DNA of 14,540 bases from an uncultured Lysobacterales bacterium (GCA_937974465.1 CALJWY010000083.1:1-14540); one strand, 5' to 3'; numbered from the stretch's first letter, positions 7,280-14,067 are shown. The notes: generated by a model from the letters alone, not told the origin. Translations and numbers: made by a program.

Positions 7280-7516
7280 TTAATTAATCTGCGCTAACAG
7301 CTCATTGCTCTGTAAGTTGAACAATTCATCAAAAAAACGAGGGATGATGGCCTCGTAACTGACCAAAATTCCTTTTTCTGCCAGCAGGTTTTCGATATCT
7401 CGGTAACTCAAGTTGAAACGATAATAGAGCCATACAGCATATTGGATGATCTCAGCAGGGAAGCGATGACGTTTCTGCAAACTTACTGGGTTTTTCATTC
7501 TACAATTCTGAATCAA
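7280..7516 (-). pseudogene. Truncated IS6-family transposase (N-terminal fragment)
   Basis: Residues 16-57 match the N-terminus of IS6/IS26/IS240-type DDE transposases: KRHRFPAEIIQYAVWLYYRF, then LSYRDIENLLAEKGILVSYEAI. In intact enzymes this leads into an IRRWC-type segment and the DDE core, for about 230 residues in all. Here homology stops at about 7346, after the helix-turn-helix region. The frame then continues with an unrelated tail (IIPRFFDELFNLQSNELLAQIN) to TAA at 7280. All catalytic residues are missing, so it cannot transpose. The ATG could be at 7516 or at 7498. No inverted-repeat end of the IS6 type was confirmed. Confidence 0.75.
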
Positions 7517-7850
7517 CCAGAGTTAACTTGTCCGTGCCATTGCCCGCAATCCAGAATCGAAAATTCAATCCGGACGTGGGTCCGTGGTAGGTTAAATCAG
7601 TCGCCGGACCCCCATTCTTGTATTCGGCCTGTTTGTATTGGTAACCCGCCATGATTCGGTTTTGCTGACGCTTACCCACGGTAAAAGCTAAATTTGCCTG
7701 CACCAGGCAAATACCTTTTGAGTCTCCAAAACTGCAATCGCCTCTGGTCAACAAAGACCGTCGCTCTGCGAAATCTAAACGGTAGCGGAGGCCGAACAAA
7801 GCGTCATAGTAGTTGGCGGAAGTTGCAGTCTTTAGCGAGCCGGTCTCTGC
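7500..7850 (-). pseudogene. 3' remnant of an outer-membrane beta-barrel protein gene
   Basis: The frame is open from a TAG at 7851-7853 to TAG at 7500-7502 and has no credible start codon; the only initiator-like codon is TTG at 7799. The translation has beta-barrel character: ANYYDALFGLRYRLDF, AFTVGKRQQNRIMAGYQYKQ and DLTYHGPTSGLNFRF. The last segment matches the closing strand of small OMPs that end in HGPxxGxxFRF with a terminal Phe. After that Phe the codon at 7551-7553 is TGG, where a stop is expected, and 17 extra residues follow into the IS fragment. The 5' end and signal peptide are gone. I infer a gene broken at both ends by mobile-element activity. Confidence 0.65.
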
Positions 7851-7900
7851 CTAATCTCCGTGTTCTATCCGGAAAATACAGGACGCATATCTGAGCGACC

Positions 7901-8170
7901 TCAAGCAACTTGCCTGGAGCTTGCCACTTTATCCAGATCGTAGGTAGCCTGCAAATTCATCCATAGCTTCGGCGATGTGTCTAGCGCCTCAGCCAAATCA
8001 AGTGCCGCTGCCGCAGTTATACCTCGTTTACCCTTGATGAGTTCATTCAACCGGGTCTTCGTCCAGGAAATTTTCTCAGCAAAGGCTGCTTGGGTGACCC
8101 CCATCGGAATGAGGAATTCTTCAAGCAGTATCTCACCGGGATGAAACGGATTTTTGGGTTGCTTTGCCAT
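7901..8170 (-). CDS. higA: HigA-type antitoxin, HTH-XRE family
   Basis: This 89-residue protein is of the short HigA type (N-terminal FHPGEILLEEFLIPMGVT). A helix-turn-helix follows in QAAFAEKISWTKTRLNELIKGKRGIT (about 29-54), then LDLAEALDTSPKLWMNLQATYDL, the usual C-terminal part. It neutralises the HigB toxin and represses the operon. It begins 14 bp after the toxin stop, in toxin-first order, as is usual for higBA. I prefer ATG 8170 to the in-frame TTG at 8176 because AAGG sits at proper distance only from the ATG. Confidence 0.88.
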   Translation of the reverse strand: MAKQPKNPFHPGEILLEEFLIPMGVTQAAFAEKISWTKTRLNELIKGKRGITAAAALDLAEALDTSPKLWMNLQATYDLDKVASSRQVA

Positions 8171-8184
8171 TACCAATACCTTTT

Positions 8185-8475
8185 TCAGTGATAATCGAGA
8201 ACCTGTACTTCAAAAGCGTTACCGCCAACCCAACTAAACACGACTCTCCATTGGTTATTTATCCGAATTGAGTAAAAATCTATCCAATTACCTTTGAGAC
8301 TCTTTAACCGGTTTCCGGGTGGTACTTCTAAATCCTTCAACTCGCCCGCATCGTGTAAATAAAGCAGTTTTCGCCGACCGGCTCTGCGAAGCTCTGTTGG
8401 AAACGATCTTGTTGCTTTCGTTCGTTTGTCATCGAACAGATCCTCAGCCAGTGCGTTCCCAAGGGTTTCGATCAT
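8185..8475 (-). CDS. higB: HigB-type toxin (RelE superfamily mRNA interferase)
   Basis: The 96-residue product has the length and pattern of the HigB/proteic-killer family: LGNALAEDLFDD at the start, RAGRRKLLYLHDAGELKDLEVPPGNRLKSLKG in the middle, and a strand with FYSIRINNQWRVVFSW followed by a C-terminal VLDYH. The conserved basic and aromatic positions and the final His of the family are present. HigB cleaves ribosome-bound mRNA. ATG 8475 gives the expected N-terminus but lies only 6 nt from the -10 box, so the mRNA may be leaderless or nearly so. The pair looks intact, in contrast to the broken genes around it. Confidence 0.87.
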   Translation of the reverse strand: MIETLGNALAEDLFDDKRTKATRSFPTELRRAGRRKLLYLHDAGELKDLEVPPGNRLKSLKGNWIDFYSIRINNQWRVVFSWVGGNAFEVQVLDYH

Positions 8476-8481
8476 ATTACT

Positions 8482-8509
8482 ATATTATCGGAACTCGATA
8501 ATTTGTCAA
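8482..8509 (-). promoter_or_regulatory. higBA promoter with embedded operator
   Basis: On the minus strand TTGACA (8504-8509) and TAATAT (8482-8487) are separated by 16 bp. A perfect 7-bp inverted repeat, ATTATCG and CGATAAT with a 5-bp spacer (8484-8502), covers the spacer and the -10. This is the expected position of an autoregulatory HigA operator. The predicted transcription start coincides with the higB ATG. Confidence 0.8.
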
Positions 8510-8937
8510 TTGGCCATGCTAATACCATAACCCGATCATTCTAAATCCGTAACTCAATGTCTATGGGAAAACCATCCCCCTACGTGTAAGAAATACAAGC
8601 CAGTGCTGACGAGCAATTTGAGACATGAGGGCAATAGAAGAGCCCAGGTGAAACCCTAGTTCCAATCCACTCTAACCGGACAAAGTGTTAGCTATGTATC
8701 AGGAACAAGGTGTAAACCATGTGACCGGAATACTTCTTTTCAATTTTGCTGAGAGGGAGGGATTACAAAGCACATCCCTGTACTTTGTCCTGCGGGCGTC
8801 TCCTGCGTCGATGTCTTCCCCGGCTGTACCCCTGGGCACCCTCTCGACCGGTCCCCGGTCTCACCTTGTCCTGCCCGGTAATCGAACCCTGGTGCTTCGC
8901 ACAGGGTATTCATCTGACCGACCTCTCTATCAGATAC
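8510..8937. other. Gene-free, hairpin-rich stretch between higBA and tRNA-Ser
   Basis: No credible gene is seen; open frames here run through tRNA sequence and are rejected. The stretch holds two 25-bp imperfect repeats (8685-8734), a 14-nt match to the tRNA-Ser 3' part (GAGAGGGAGGGATT, 8751-8764), and three hairpins: ACAAAG/CTTTGT (8765-8788), GACCGG/CCGGTC (8846-8860) and CCCTG/CAGGG (about 8887-8906). The hairpins have no common explanation. They may be the remains of a mobile element or a small structured RNA. Confidence 0.5.
8685..8734. mobile_element. Putative IS21-like terminal-repeat remnant
   Basis: Two imperfect 25-bp tandem units start with GTGTTAGCTATGT (8685) and GTGTAAACCATGT (8710), each with a C-GGAA-like second half. 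An ACCGGA just before the first unit looks like the end of a further copy. Short GTGTTAGCTATGT-type multiple repeats are typical of IS21-family ends. No transposase is near, so only an end would remain. The assignment rests on pattern memory. Confidence 0.4.
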
Positions 8938-8959
8938 AAAAAACCCCGCGAAAGCGGGG
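8938..8959 (-). terminator. Terminator of tRNA-Ser
   Basis: On the minus strand CCCCGC and GCGGGG form a 6-bp GC-rich stem with a TTTC loop, followed by six T residues. It lies 12 bp past the CCA end of the tRNA. The plus-strand version also has a T-run (8961-8965), so it may act in both directions. Confidence 0.85.
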
Positions 8960-8970
8960 GTTTTTGTACC

Positions 8971-9063
8971 TGGCGGAGAGGGAGGGATTCGAACCCTCGA
9001 AGGGCTTTTTAAACCCTTACTCCCTTAGCAGGGGAGCGCCTTCAGCCACTCGGCCACCTCTCC
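8971..9063 (-). tRNA. tRNA-Ser, anticodon GCU
   Basis: A 93-nt class II tRNA with encoded CCA. The acceptor stem is GGAGAGG (9057-9063) with CCTCTCC (8975-8981). The D-arm carries TGGCCGAGTGG, the anticodon stem is CTCCC/GGGAG with loop CTGCTAA (anticodon at 9027-9029), there is a long variable arm with an AAGGG/CCCTT stem, and a T-arm with TTCGAAT. It reads AGC/AGU codons. Its place downstream of csrA is common in gammaproteobacteria. The 5' region of the gene is partly duplicated at 9257-9283. Confidence 0.97.
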
Positions 9064-9068
9064 TAAAA
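9042..9068. repeat. Direct repeat copy 1: 5' part of the intact tRNA-Ser
   Basis: This 27-bp stretch covers the first 22 bases of the tRNA and 5 bases upstream. It is repeated exactly at 9257-9283, a distance of 215 bp in the same orientation. Confidence 0.9.
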
Positions 9069-9085
9069 CTGTATCGATCACTTCG

Positions 9086-9256
9086 TCGAATTGTAGTGCT
9101 TTTCGCTCCCCTGGGAGCGCGTTATTCAGGGCTTCCTGCCCTTCACCCCTTCGGGGCCGTCTGCGCTTCGCTGCGACGTTCCAATTCGCTCATTGTGCAC
9201 GGATGCACCGGTGCCGTGGAGCACATGGATGTGCGGGAACGGCCCCGGCGAATTGG
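9086..9256. repeat. Structured, palindrome-rich element inserted beside tRNA-Ser
   Basis: It contains nested inverted repeats: CGCTCCC/GGGAGCG (about 9105-9119), CGGGGCCGT (9152-9160) with ACGGCCCCG (9239-9247), and CCAATTCGC (9181-9189) with GCGAATTGG (9248-9256). Inside are two small dyads, GTGCACGGATGCAC (9196-9209) and GCACATGGATGTGC (9221-9234). Such modules resemble intergenic dispersed repeats of the REP/BIME kind found in many gammaproteobacteria. No protein is evident. Copies elsewhere in the genome cannot be checked here. Confidence 0.55.
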
Positions 9257-9283
9257 TCAGCCACTCGGCCACCTCTCCTAAAA
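9257..9283. repeat. Direct repeat copy 2: orphan 5' fragment of tRNA-Ser
   Basis: It is identical over 27 bp to the 5' end of the intact tRNA-Ser (9042-9068), but the rest of the tRNA is missing and a structured sequence takes its place. It lies between the csrA terminator and the intact tRNA. It may be a scar of a duplication or an integration event at the tRNA. Confidence 0.9.
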
Positions 9284-9312
9284 TTGATTTTTTAGCCCGG
9301 AAATTTTAAAGC

Positions 9313-9342
9313 AAAAAACCGGGATGCGGAAGCATACCGGTT
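9313..9342 (-). terminator. Terminator of csrA
   Basis: On the minus strand ACCGG-t-ATGC pairs with GCAT-c-CCGGT around a TTCC loop, followed by six T residues. It lies 31 bp past the csrA stop and separates csrA from the tRNA-Ser region. Confidence 0.85.
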
Positions 9343-9372
9343 CATTGATTCCGGGTAAAGATGTAATGTAAA

Positions 9373-9570
9373 TTACTTGTTACCGTAAGTACCGTCTGCC
9401 TCTTCGCGTTCCTGCAGAATACGCTGAAAAATCTCTTCACGATGTACTTGTACTTCAGGTGGCGCATCAATTCCAATACGGATTTGATTGCCTTTAACGC
9501 CCAATACGGTGACAGTCACATTTTCACCGATTACGAGCTTCTCCCCTACTCGTCTTGTAAGTATAAGCAT
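9373..9570 (-). CDS. csrA: Carbon storage regulator CsrA
   Basis: The 65-residue protein matches CsrA/RsmA along its whole length: MLILTRRVGEKLVIG, the VTVLGVKGNQIRIGI strands, and the APPEVQVHREEIFQRI segment with the RNA-binding VHREEI. It is a dimeric post-transcriptional regulator that binds GGA motifs in mRNA leaders and is titrated by small RNAs. An excellent Shine-Dalgarno (AAGGGAAGG) precedes ATG 9570. It has its own promoter over the alaS end and a terminator downstream, so it is probably monocistronic. Confidence 0.97.
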   Translation of the reverse strand: MLILTRRVGEKLVIGENVTVTVLGVKGNQIRIGIDAPPEVQVHREEIFQRILQEREEADGTYGNK

Positions 9571-9629
9571 GAATACCTTCCCTTGGTGTAAGGCTTAACT
9601 TATAACCTTATCCCTGTTTTTATTTTAAA

Positions 9630-9658
9630 TCTATACCCCTAAGGACATTCTTTGTCAC
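9630..9658 (-). promoter_or_regulatory. csrA promoter
   Basis: On the minus strand GTGACA (9653-9658) and TATAGA (9630-9635) are 17 bp apart. The -35 box overlaps the alaS stop codon (9655-9657). The predicted start is near 9623, giving a leader of about 50 nt before csrA. Confidence 0.65.
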
Positions 9659-12309
9659 GAAGTGTTATCACATTGATCAGCTACCCAAGCCGACACGGAG
9701 GATAGTGCTTCGTCCACTAAATCGGGACGATTGCCTCCTGCCTGGGCAAAATCTGGGCGTCCTCCGCCCTTGCCACCAACCTGACTTGCCACAAAGTTTA
9801 CCAGATTTCCAGCCTTTATCCGAGTAGTCAGTTCTTTACTCACCCCAACCGCAATTCTGACTTTGTCTCCATCCACGCTTGAAAGTACGACAATCGCATC
9901 TCCCAGCTTGTCTTTCAAGTGATCAATGCTGTCTCTCAAGCCTCCCGCATCGACGTCATCCATGCGCGCCGCCAACACCTTAATACCATCGATTTCCACG
10001 GCCTTACTGAGCAAACTATCACTGCCTGAGCTGGCCAGGCTGGATTTCATCGCAGACAGGTCTTTTTCCAGCTGGTGACTTCGGTCCAGCATTTGCTGCA
10101 AGCGTCCGGGCGCTGCCTCGGGGCTTACCTTCAGAGTATGCGCGACAGACTGGAGTTGCCGTTCCATGTTTTGAATGTACTCAACCGCTGCCTTGCCGGC
10201 CACTGCCATGACGCGGCGGACACCGGATCCGATTGCTGACTCGGATACGATCTTGAACAGGCCGATTTCTCCAACCCGGTCCACGTGTGTTCCACCACAC
10301 AGCTCCGTTGAGAGTTCACCAAATTTCAAAACCCGGACCTTGTCACCATATTTCTCGCCAAACAGGGCCATCGCCCCGGTTTTCAGGGCATCATCAAAGC
10401 TCATGACTTCAGAAACCGATAGCGGATTTACCCGGATTGCATCATTGACATGACGTTCGATCTGTTGAAGCTCGTCTATAGTGAGCTGCCTGGGGTGCGA
10501 AAAATCGAAGCGTGTATAGTCCGGTGCAACTAACGAGCCCTTCTGTTCTACGTGTGTACCAAGAATGTCTCGCAATGCGCGGTGCATGAGATGCGTGGCG
10601 GAATGGTGAATCACGATCTCCTGGCGCCGTTCCTTATCAACACTGGCAGATACCCTGGTGCCTGGTTCAACAACCCCGGAACTTACACGACCGATGTGCG
10701 CGAAAAAGGTACCACCAAGCTTGACCGTATCCTCAACAGCAAACTCACCGCTTTCTGCGCGGATAACACCGGTATCACCGACCTGTCCGCCAGATTCTGC
10801 GTAAAAAGGTGTTTGATCCAGAATCAGCACACCTGCCTCACCTTCTTGGAGCTTATCTGTGAGTTGGCCTTGCACGAGAATACCGGCAATCGAAGCTTCG
10901 TCCGTCGCCAGCACGTCATAACCGATAAACTTTGTCGCGGGCAGTATTTTTACTGCATCGGCTGATATCTGGTCCTTGTGTTGAAATTGACCTGCAGTGC
11001 GGCCCCGCGCACGCTGTTTTTCCATTTCCGCATTGAAGCCTTCAAGATCCACTTCGAGTTCATTCTCCCGGGCAATATCCTGGGTTAAGTCCAGAGGGAA
11101 CCCATAAGTATCGTAGAGTGTGAACGCGGTCTCGCCGTCAATTTTACCGTTGCCGACAGAAGACTTCTCCATCACGGCTTGCAACAAACCCATGCCTTTA
11201 TCGAGGGTTCGAGCGAAGCGCTGCTCCTCTTCCCGCAGGGTAGTGGTGATGTGATCCTTTTGCTTGACCAATGCCGGGTAAGCTCCACCCATCTGCTCGA
11301 CAAGAGCAGTGGTCATGTCAGCAAAGAATGGCTTTTTTTGGCCCAGCTTAAAGCCGTGGCGCACAGCACGCCGGATGATTCTGCGCAATACGTAACCGCG
11401 CCCCTCATTAGAAGGCAGAATGCCATCAGCGATCAGGAACGCACAGGCTCTGATGTGGTCCGCGATCACATTCAGTGAACTGCTGGAGCGATCAGATGTA
11501 CCGGTTAACTTAGCCGCAGCAGTGATCAGGGCCTGGAACAGGTCGATATCATAATTGCTGTGTACTCCTTGCAAGACCGCGGCCAGGCGCTCAAGACCCA
11601 TGCCAGTATCTACACAAGGTTTTGGTAGCGACTGCAAACTGCCATCGGCGGAACGGTCAAACTGCATAAAAACCAGGTTCCAGATCTCGACGTAGCGACC
11701 TCCATCTTCTTCCGGTGTTCCCGGCAAGCCGCCGTCATAGTCCGGCCCATGGTCATAAAAAATTTCTGAACAAGGACCGCAGGGGCCTGTATCACCCATG
11801 GCCCAAAAGTTATCACTTTCAAATTCAGCACCACCGGGCTTATCCCCGATTCGGATCACTCGCTCGGATGCCAGACCGATATCGTTCATCCAGATGTCGG
11901 CAGCCTCATCATCCGTGTGGTAGACCGTCACCCAAAGGCGATCCTTTTCCAGGCCGTAGCCCTGTGTCAGTAAATCCCAGGCAAATAGTATTGCGTCTTT
12001 TTTAAAGTAATCGCCAAAGCTGAAATTTCCGAGCATTTCAAAAAAGGTGTGATGCCGGGATGTATAGCCGACCTGGTCCAGGTCATTGTGCTTACCCCCT
12101 GCCCTGACACACTTTTGAGAGGACACCGCCCGTGGACAATCGCGTTTCTCAGCACCCAGGAACACATCCTTGAATTGGGCCATACCGGCATTGGTGAAAA
12201 GCAGGGTTGGGTCATCTGCAGGAACCAATGAACTGGAAGAAACCACTTCGTGTTGTCTGGCTTCAAAAAAATCCAGGAAAGCCTGGCGAGTTTCAGCTGT
12301 AGTTTTCAA
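9655..12309 (-). CDS. alaS: Alanyl-tRNA synthetase
   Basis: This 884-residue class II synthetase (E. coli AlaRS is 876) charges tRNA-Ala in the cytoplasm. It shows the catalytic N-terminal half (PTLLFTNAGMAQFKDVFLG at 34-52, RHHTFFEMLGNFSFGDYF at 85-102, MGLERLA near 237-243). The editing domain zinc-type residues are HSATH (569-573) and CGGTH (671-675). The C-Ala end has GGKGGGRPDFAQAGG (845-859). All expected domains are present. The start is TTG 12309: it gives the canonical MKTTAETRQAFLDFF, and an in-frame TAA stands at 12316-12318, leaving no upstream ATG or GTG. An AAGG lies 11 nt upstream, a poor ribosome-binding site. Two tandem hairpins lie in the leader. lysC, often between alaS and csrA in relatives, is absent. 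Confidence 0.97.
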   Translation of the reverse strand: MKTTAETRQAFLDFFEARQHEVVSSSSLVPADDPTLLFTNAGMAQFKDVFLGAEKRDCPRAVSSQKCVRAGGKHNDLDQVGYTSRHHTFFEMLGNFSFGDYFKKDAILFAWDLLTQGYGLEKDRLWVTVYHTDDEAADIWMNDIGLASERVIRIGDKPGGAEFESDNFWAMGDTGPCGPCSEIFYDHGPDYDGGLPGTPEEDGGRYVEIWNLVFMQFDRSADGSLQSLPKPCVDTGMGLERLAAVLQGVHSNYDIDLFQALITAAAKLTGTSDRSSSSLNVIADHIRACAFLIADGILPSNEGRGYVLRRIIRRAVRHGFKLGQKKPFFADMTTALVEQMGGAYPALVKQKDHITTTLREEEQRFARTLDKGMGLLQAVMEKSSVGNGKIDGETAFTLYDTYGFPLDLTQDIARENELEVDLEGFNAEMEKQRARGRTAGQFQHKDQISADAVKILPATKFIGYDVLATDEASIAGILVQGQLTDKLQEGEAGVLILDQTPFYAESGGQVGDTGVIRAESGEFAVEDTVKLGGTFFAHIGRVSSGVVEPGTRVSASVDKERRQEIVIHHSATHLMHRALRDILGTHVEQKGSLVAPDYTRFDFSHPRQLTIDELQQIERHVNDAIRVNPLSVSEVMSFDDALKTGAMALFGEKYGDKVRVLKFGELSTELCGGTHVDRVGEIGLFKIVSESAIGSGVRRVMAVAGKAAVEYIQNMERQLQSVAHTLKVSPEAAPGRLQQMLDRSHQLEKDLSAMKSSLASSGSDSLLSKAVEIDGIKVLAARMDDVDAGGLRDSIDHLKDKLGDAIVVLSSVDGDKVRIAVGVSKELTTRIKAGNLVNFVASQVGGKGGGRPDFAQAGGNRPDLVDEALSSVSAWVADQCDNTS

Positions 12310-12333
12310 TATTTTTTATGCCTTAAAGCTAAT

Positions 12334-12382
12334 GATCGCGCCCCGTGCGCGATCAACCTGCTAGTGTGCTGCAACGCACTAG
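12334..12382. repeat. Two tandem hairpins in the alaS leader
   Basis: GATCGCGC/GCGCGATC (12334-12341 and 12347-12354) is a perfect 8-bp stem with a 5-nt loop. CTAGTG/CACTAG (12361-12366 and 12377-12382) is extended by a T-G and a G-C pair. No T-run follows on either strand, so these are not ordinary terminators. They could be a regulatory leader or an operator region of alaS. Confidence 0.5.
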
Positions 12383-12488
12383 TTTACCGAAACAGCGGAG
12401 ATGAAGGAATCAATCAATGGAATTTAGTCCGGTAAATTTGCATCCTTTACAGGTATTGCGAGCTATGCCATCAGGCTAATGTCAGCGC

Positions 12489-12971
12489 TTAGTCAAAATC
12501 GACCTGCTTGCGGGAAATACCATCCAATGCGACATTGGCCTGTTCATGGGTAAAGCCCCGGTTGAGCAGACTACGATAAACCTTTGCGCGACCTGCGTAA
12601 TCCAGCTCACCCTGGCATTTTTTGCTGGCCCAATGCGTTGCAGATTCAAACCAGGTTTCCGGGTCGGCGGGCAACGCTTTTTCTATCAGGTAGTCTGCAA
12701 TACCTCTGCTGCGTAGTTCGCCCTTGATCTTCAACGGCCCAAATAAGCGCCGCACACGCATGCGAACATACATTTCCGTAAACCTCTGGTCTGAAACCAG
12801 GTTTTCGTCCACCAGGGCGCTGACAACTGTATCGGTCAGCATTGAATCGGCGCCGCGCTGCAAAAGTTTTTGCCTGAGCTCCTCTACGCCGTATTCGCGG
12901 CGGGTGAGATACCGCACCGCAATATCACGGATTTCTGCTTCGGTTAAGTCACGCGCAAGCTTGCCACGCAT
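12489..12971 (-). CDS. recX: Regulatory protein RecX
   Basis: The 160-residue protein is of normal RecX length. It has the characteristic three-helix repeats, visible as AVRYLTRREYGVEELRQKLLQRG (about 19-41), ALVDENLVSDQRFTEMYVRMRVRRLFGPLKIKGELRSRGI (52-91) and KVYRSLLNRGFTHEQA (129-144). RecX caps or inhibits RecA filaments. It starts 31 bp after the recA stop, so it is probably read with recA. Only a GGGG about 9 nt before ATG 12971 serves as ribosome-binding site. Confidence 0.95.
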   Translation of the reverse strand: MRGKLARDLTEAEIRDIAVRYLTRREYGVEELRQKLLQRGADSMLTDTVVSALVDENLVSDQRFTEMYVRMRVRRLFGPLKIKGELRSRGIADYLIEKALPADPETWFESATHWASKKCQGELDYAGRAKVYRSLLNRGFTHEQANVALDGISRKQVDFD

Positions 12972-13002
12972 TAGCTAAAACCCCGGGTCAATCAGTGCCC
13001 AT

Positions 13003-14025
13003 TTAGGCTTCGGTAGCATCCTCGGCGACTGCCTTTTGAGGCAACAACGTAGCACGCAATTGGCTCTCTATATCCGCCGCCATCTCAGGATGCTCTTCCA
13101 GGAATGTGCGCACGTTTTCTTTGCCCTGCCCGATACGATCTTTTCCGTAGCTATACCAGGCACCTGATTTTTCGACGAGACCATTGGCCACGCCCAGGTC
13201 AATCAATTCACCGATTTTGGAGATCCCCTTGCCATACAGTATTTCAAACTCGGCCTGTCGGAATGGCGGTGCCATCTTGTTCTTGACCACCTTCACACGC
13301 GTCTGGTTGCCAGTAACCTCATCGCCTTTCTTGATAGAACCAATGCGACGGATATCCAGGCGTACGGAGGAATAGAATTTCAGAGCGTTACCACCCGTGG
13401 TGGTTTCAGGACTGCCAAACATCACACCAATCTTCATACGAATCTGGTTAATAAAAACAACCATAGTGTTGGAGCGTTGAATATTGGCTGTTAACTTACG
13501 CAGCGCCTGTGACATTAAGCGAGCCTGCAGACCGACGTGACGGTCACCCATCTCGCCTTCGATTTCAGCCTTGGGTGTCAACGCTGCGACAGAATCCACG
13601 ACAACGATATCAACAGCCCCGGAACGCACCAGCATGTCGGTAATTTCCAATGCCTGCTCACCCGTATCGGGTTGCGAGACCAGCAGGTCTTCCACGTTAA
13701 CACCGAGGTTTTCTGCATACTGCGGATCAAGCGCGTGCTCTGCATCGACGAAAGCCGCCGTACCACCTATTTTTTGAGCTTCTGCAATCACCTGCAGGGT
13801 CAGCGTGGTTTTACCACTTGACTCCGGCCCATAAATTTCAATCACCCGCCCACGCGGCAAACCACCAATACCGAGCGCGACATCCAGCGCCAGGGAACCG
13901 GAAGAGATAACTTCAACATTTCGGATGGCGCTTCCGTCACCCATACGCATGATCGCGCCTTTGCCGAATTGTTTTTCAATCTGAGACAGCGCTACCGATA
14001 GCGCCTGTTTTCTGTTGTCGTCCAC
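13003..14025 (-). CDS. recA: Recombinase RecA
   Basis: The 340-residue RecA (E. coli 353) carries Walker A GPESSGKT (66-73), the DAEHALD segment with catalytic Glu96, Walker B VVVDSVAAL (about 141-149) and DNA-binding loop 2 (QIRMKIGVMFGSPETTTGGN, 194-213). It forms filaments on single-stranded DNA, exchanges strands and triggers LexA self-cleavage. The start is GTG 14025: AGGAGAGG lies just upstream and a TAA codon directly precedes the GTG in frame. The acidic C-terminus is slightly shorter than in E. coli. No canonical SOS box was found upstream. Confidence 0.98.
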   Translation of the reverse strand: MDDNRKQALSVALSQIEKQFGKGAIMRMGDGSAIRNVEVISSGSLALDVALGIGGLPRGRVIEIYGPESSGKTTLTLQVIAEAQKIGGTAAFVDAEHALDPQYAENLGVNVEDLLVSQPDTGEQALEITDMLVRSGAVDIVVVDSVAALTPKAEIEGEMGDRHVGLQARLMSQALRKLTANIQRSNTMVVFINQIRMKIGVMFGSPETTTGGNALKFYSSVRLDIRRIGSIKKGDEVTGNQTRVKVVKNKMAPPFRQAEFEILYGKGISKIGELIDLGVANGLVEKSGAWYSYGKDRIGQGKENVRTFLEEHPEMAADIESQLRATLLPQKAVAEDATEA

Positions 14026-14067
14026 TTATTCCTCTCCTGTTATATTCGTATGATGCTTCGCCGCAAG

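Noticed and set aside
8846..8930. Possible second tRNA on the minus strand (GGGTTCGATTACC-like T-loop)
   Set aside because: The T-stem is mismatched and no acceptor, D or anticodon arm can be built around it.
8685..9281. 198-codon plus-strand open frame across the tRNA
   Set aside because: It runs antisense through tRNA-Ser, its terminator and the repeat element; the translation is repeat- and tRNA-derived.
8684..9290. CRISPR-like array, considered because of several repeats
   Set aside because: The repeats differ in sequence and spacing, no regular spacer pattern exists and no cas gene is present.
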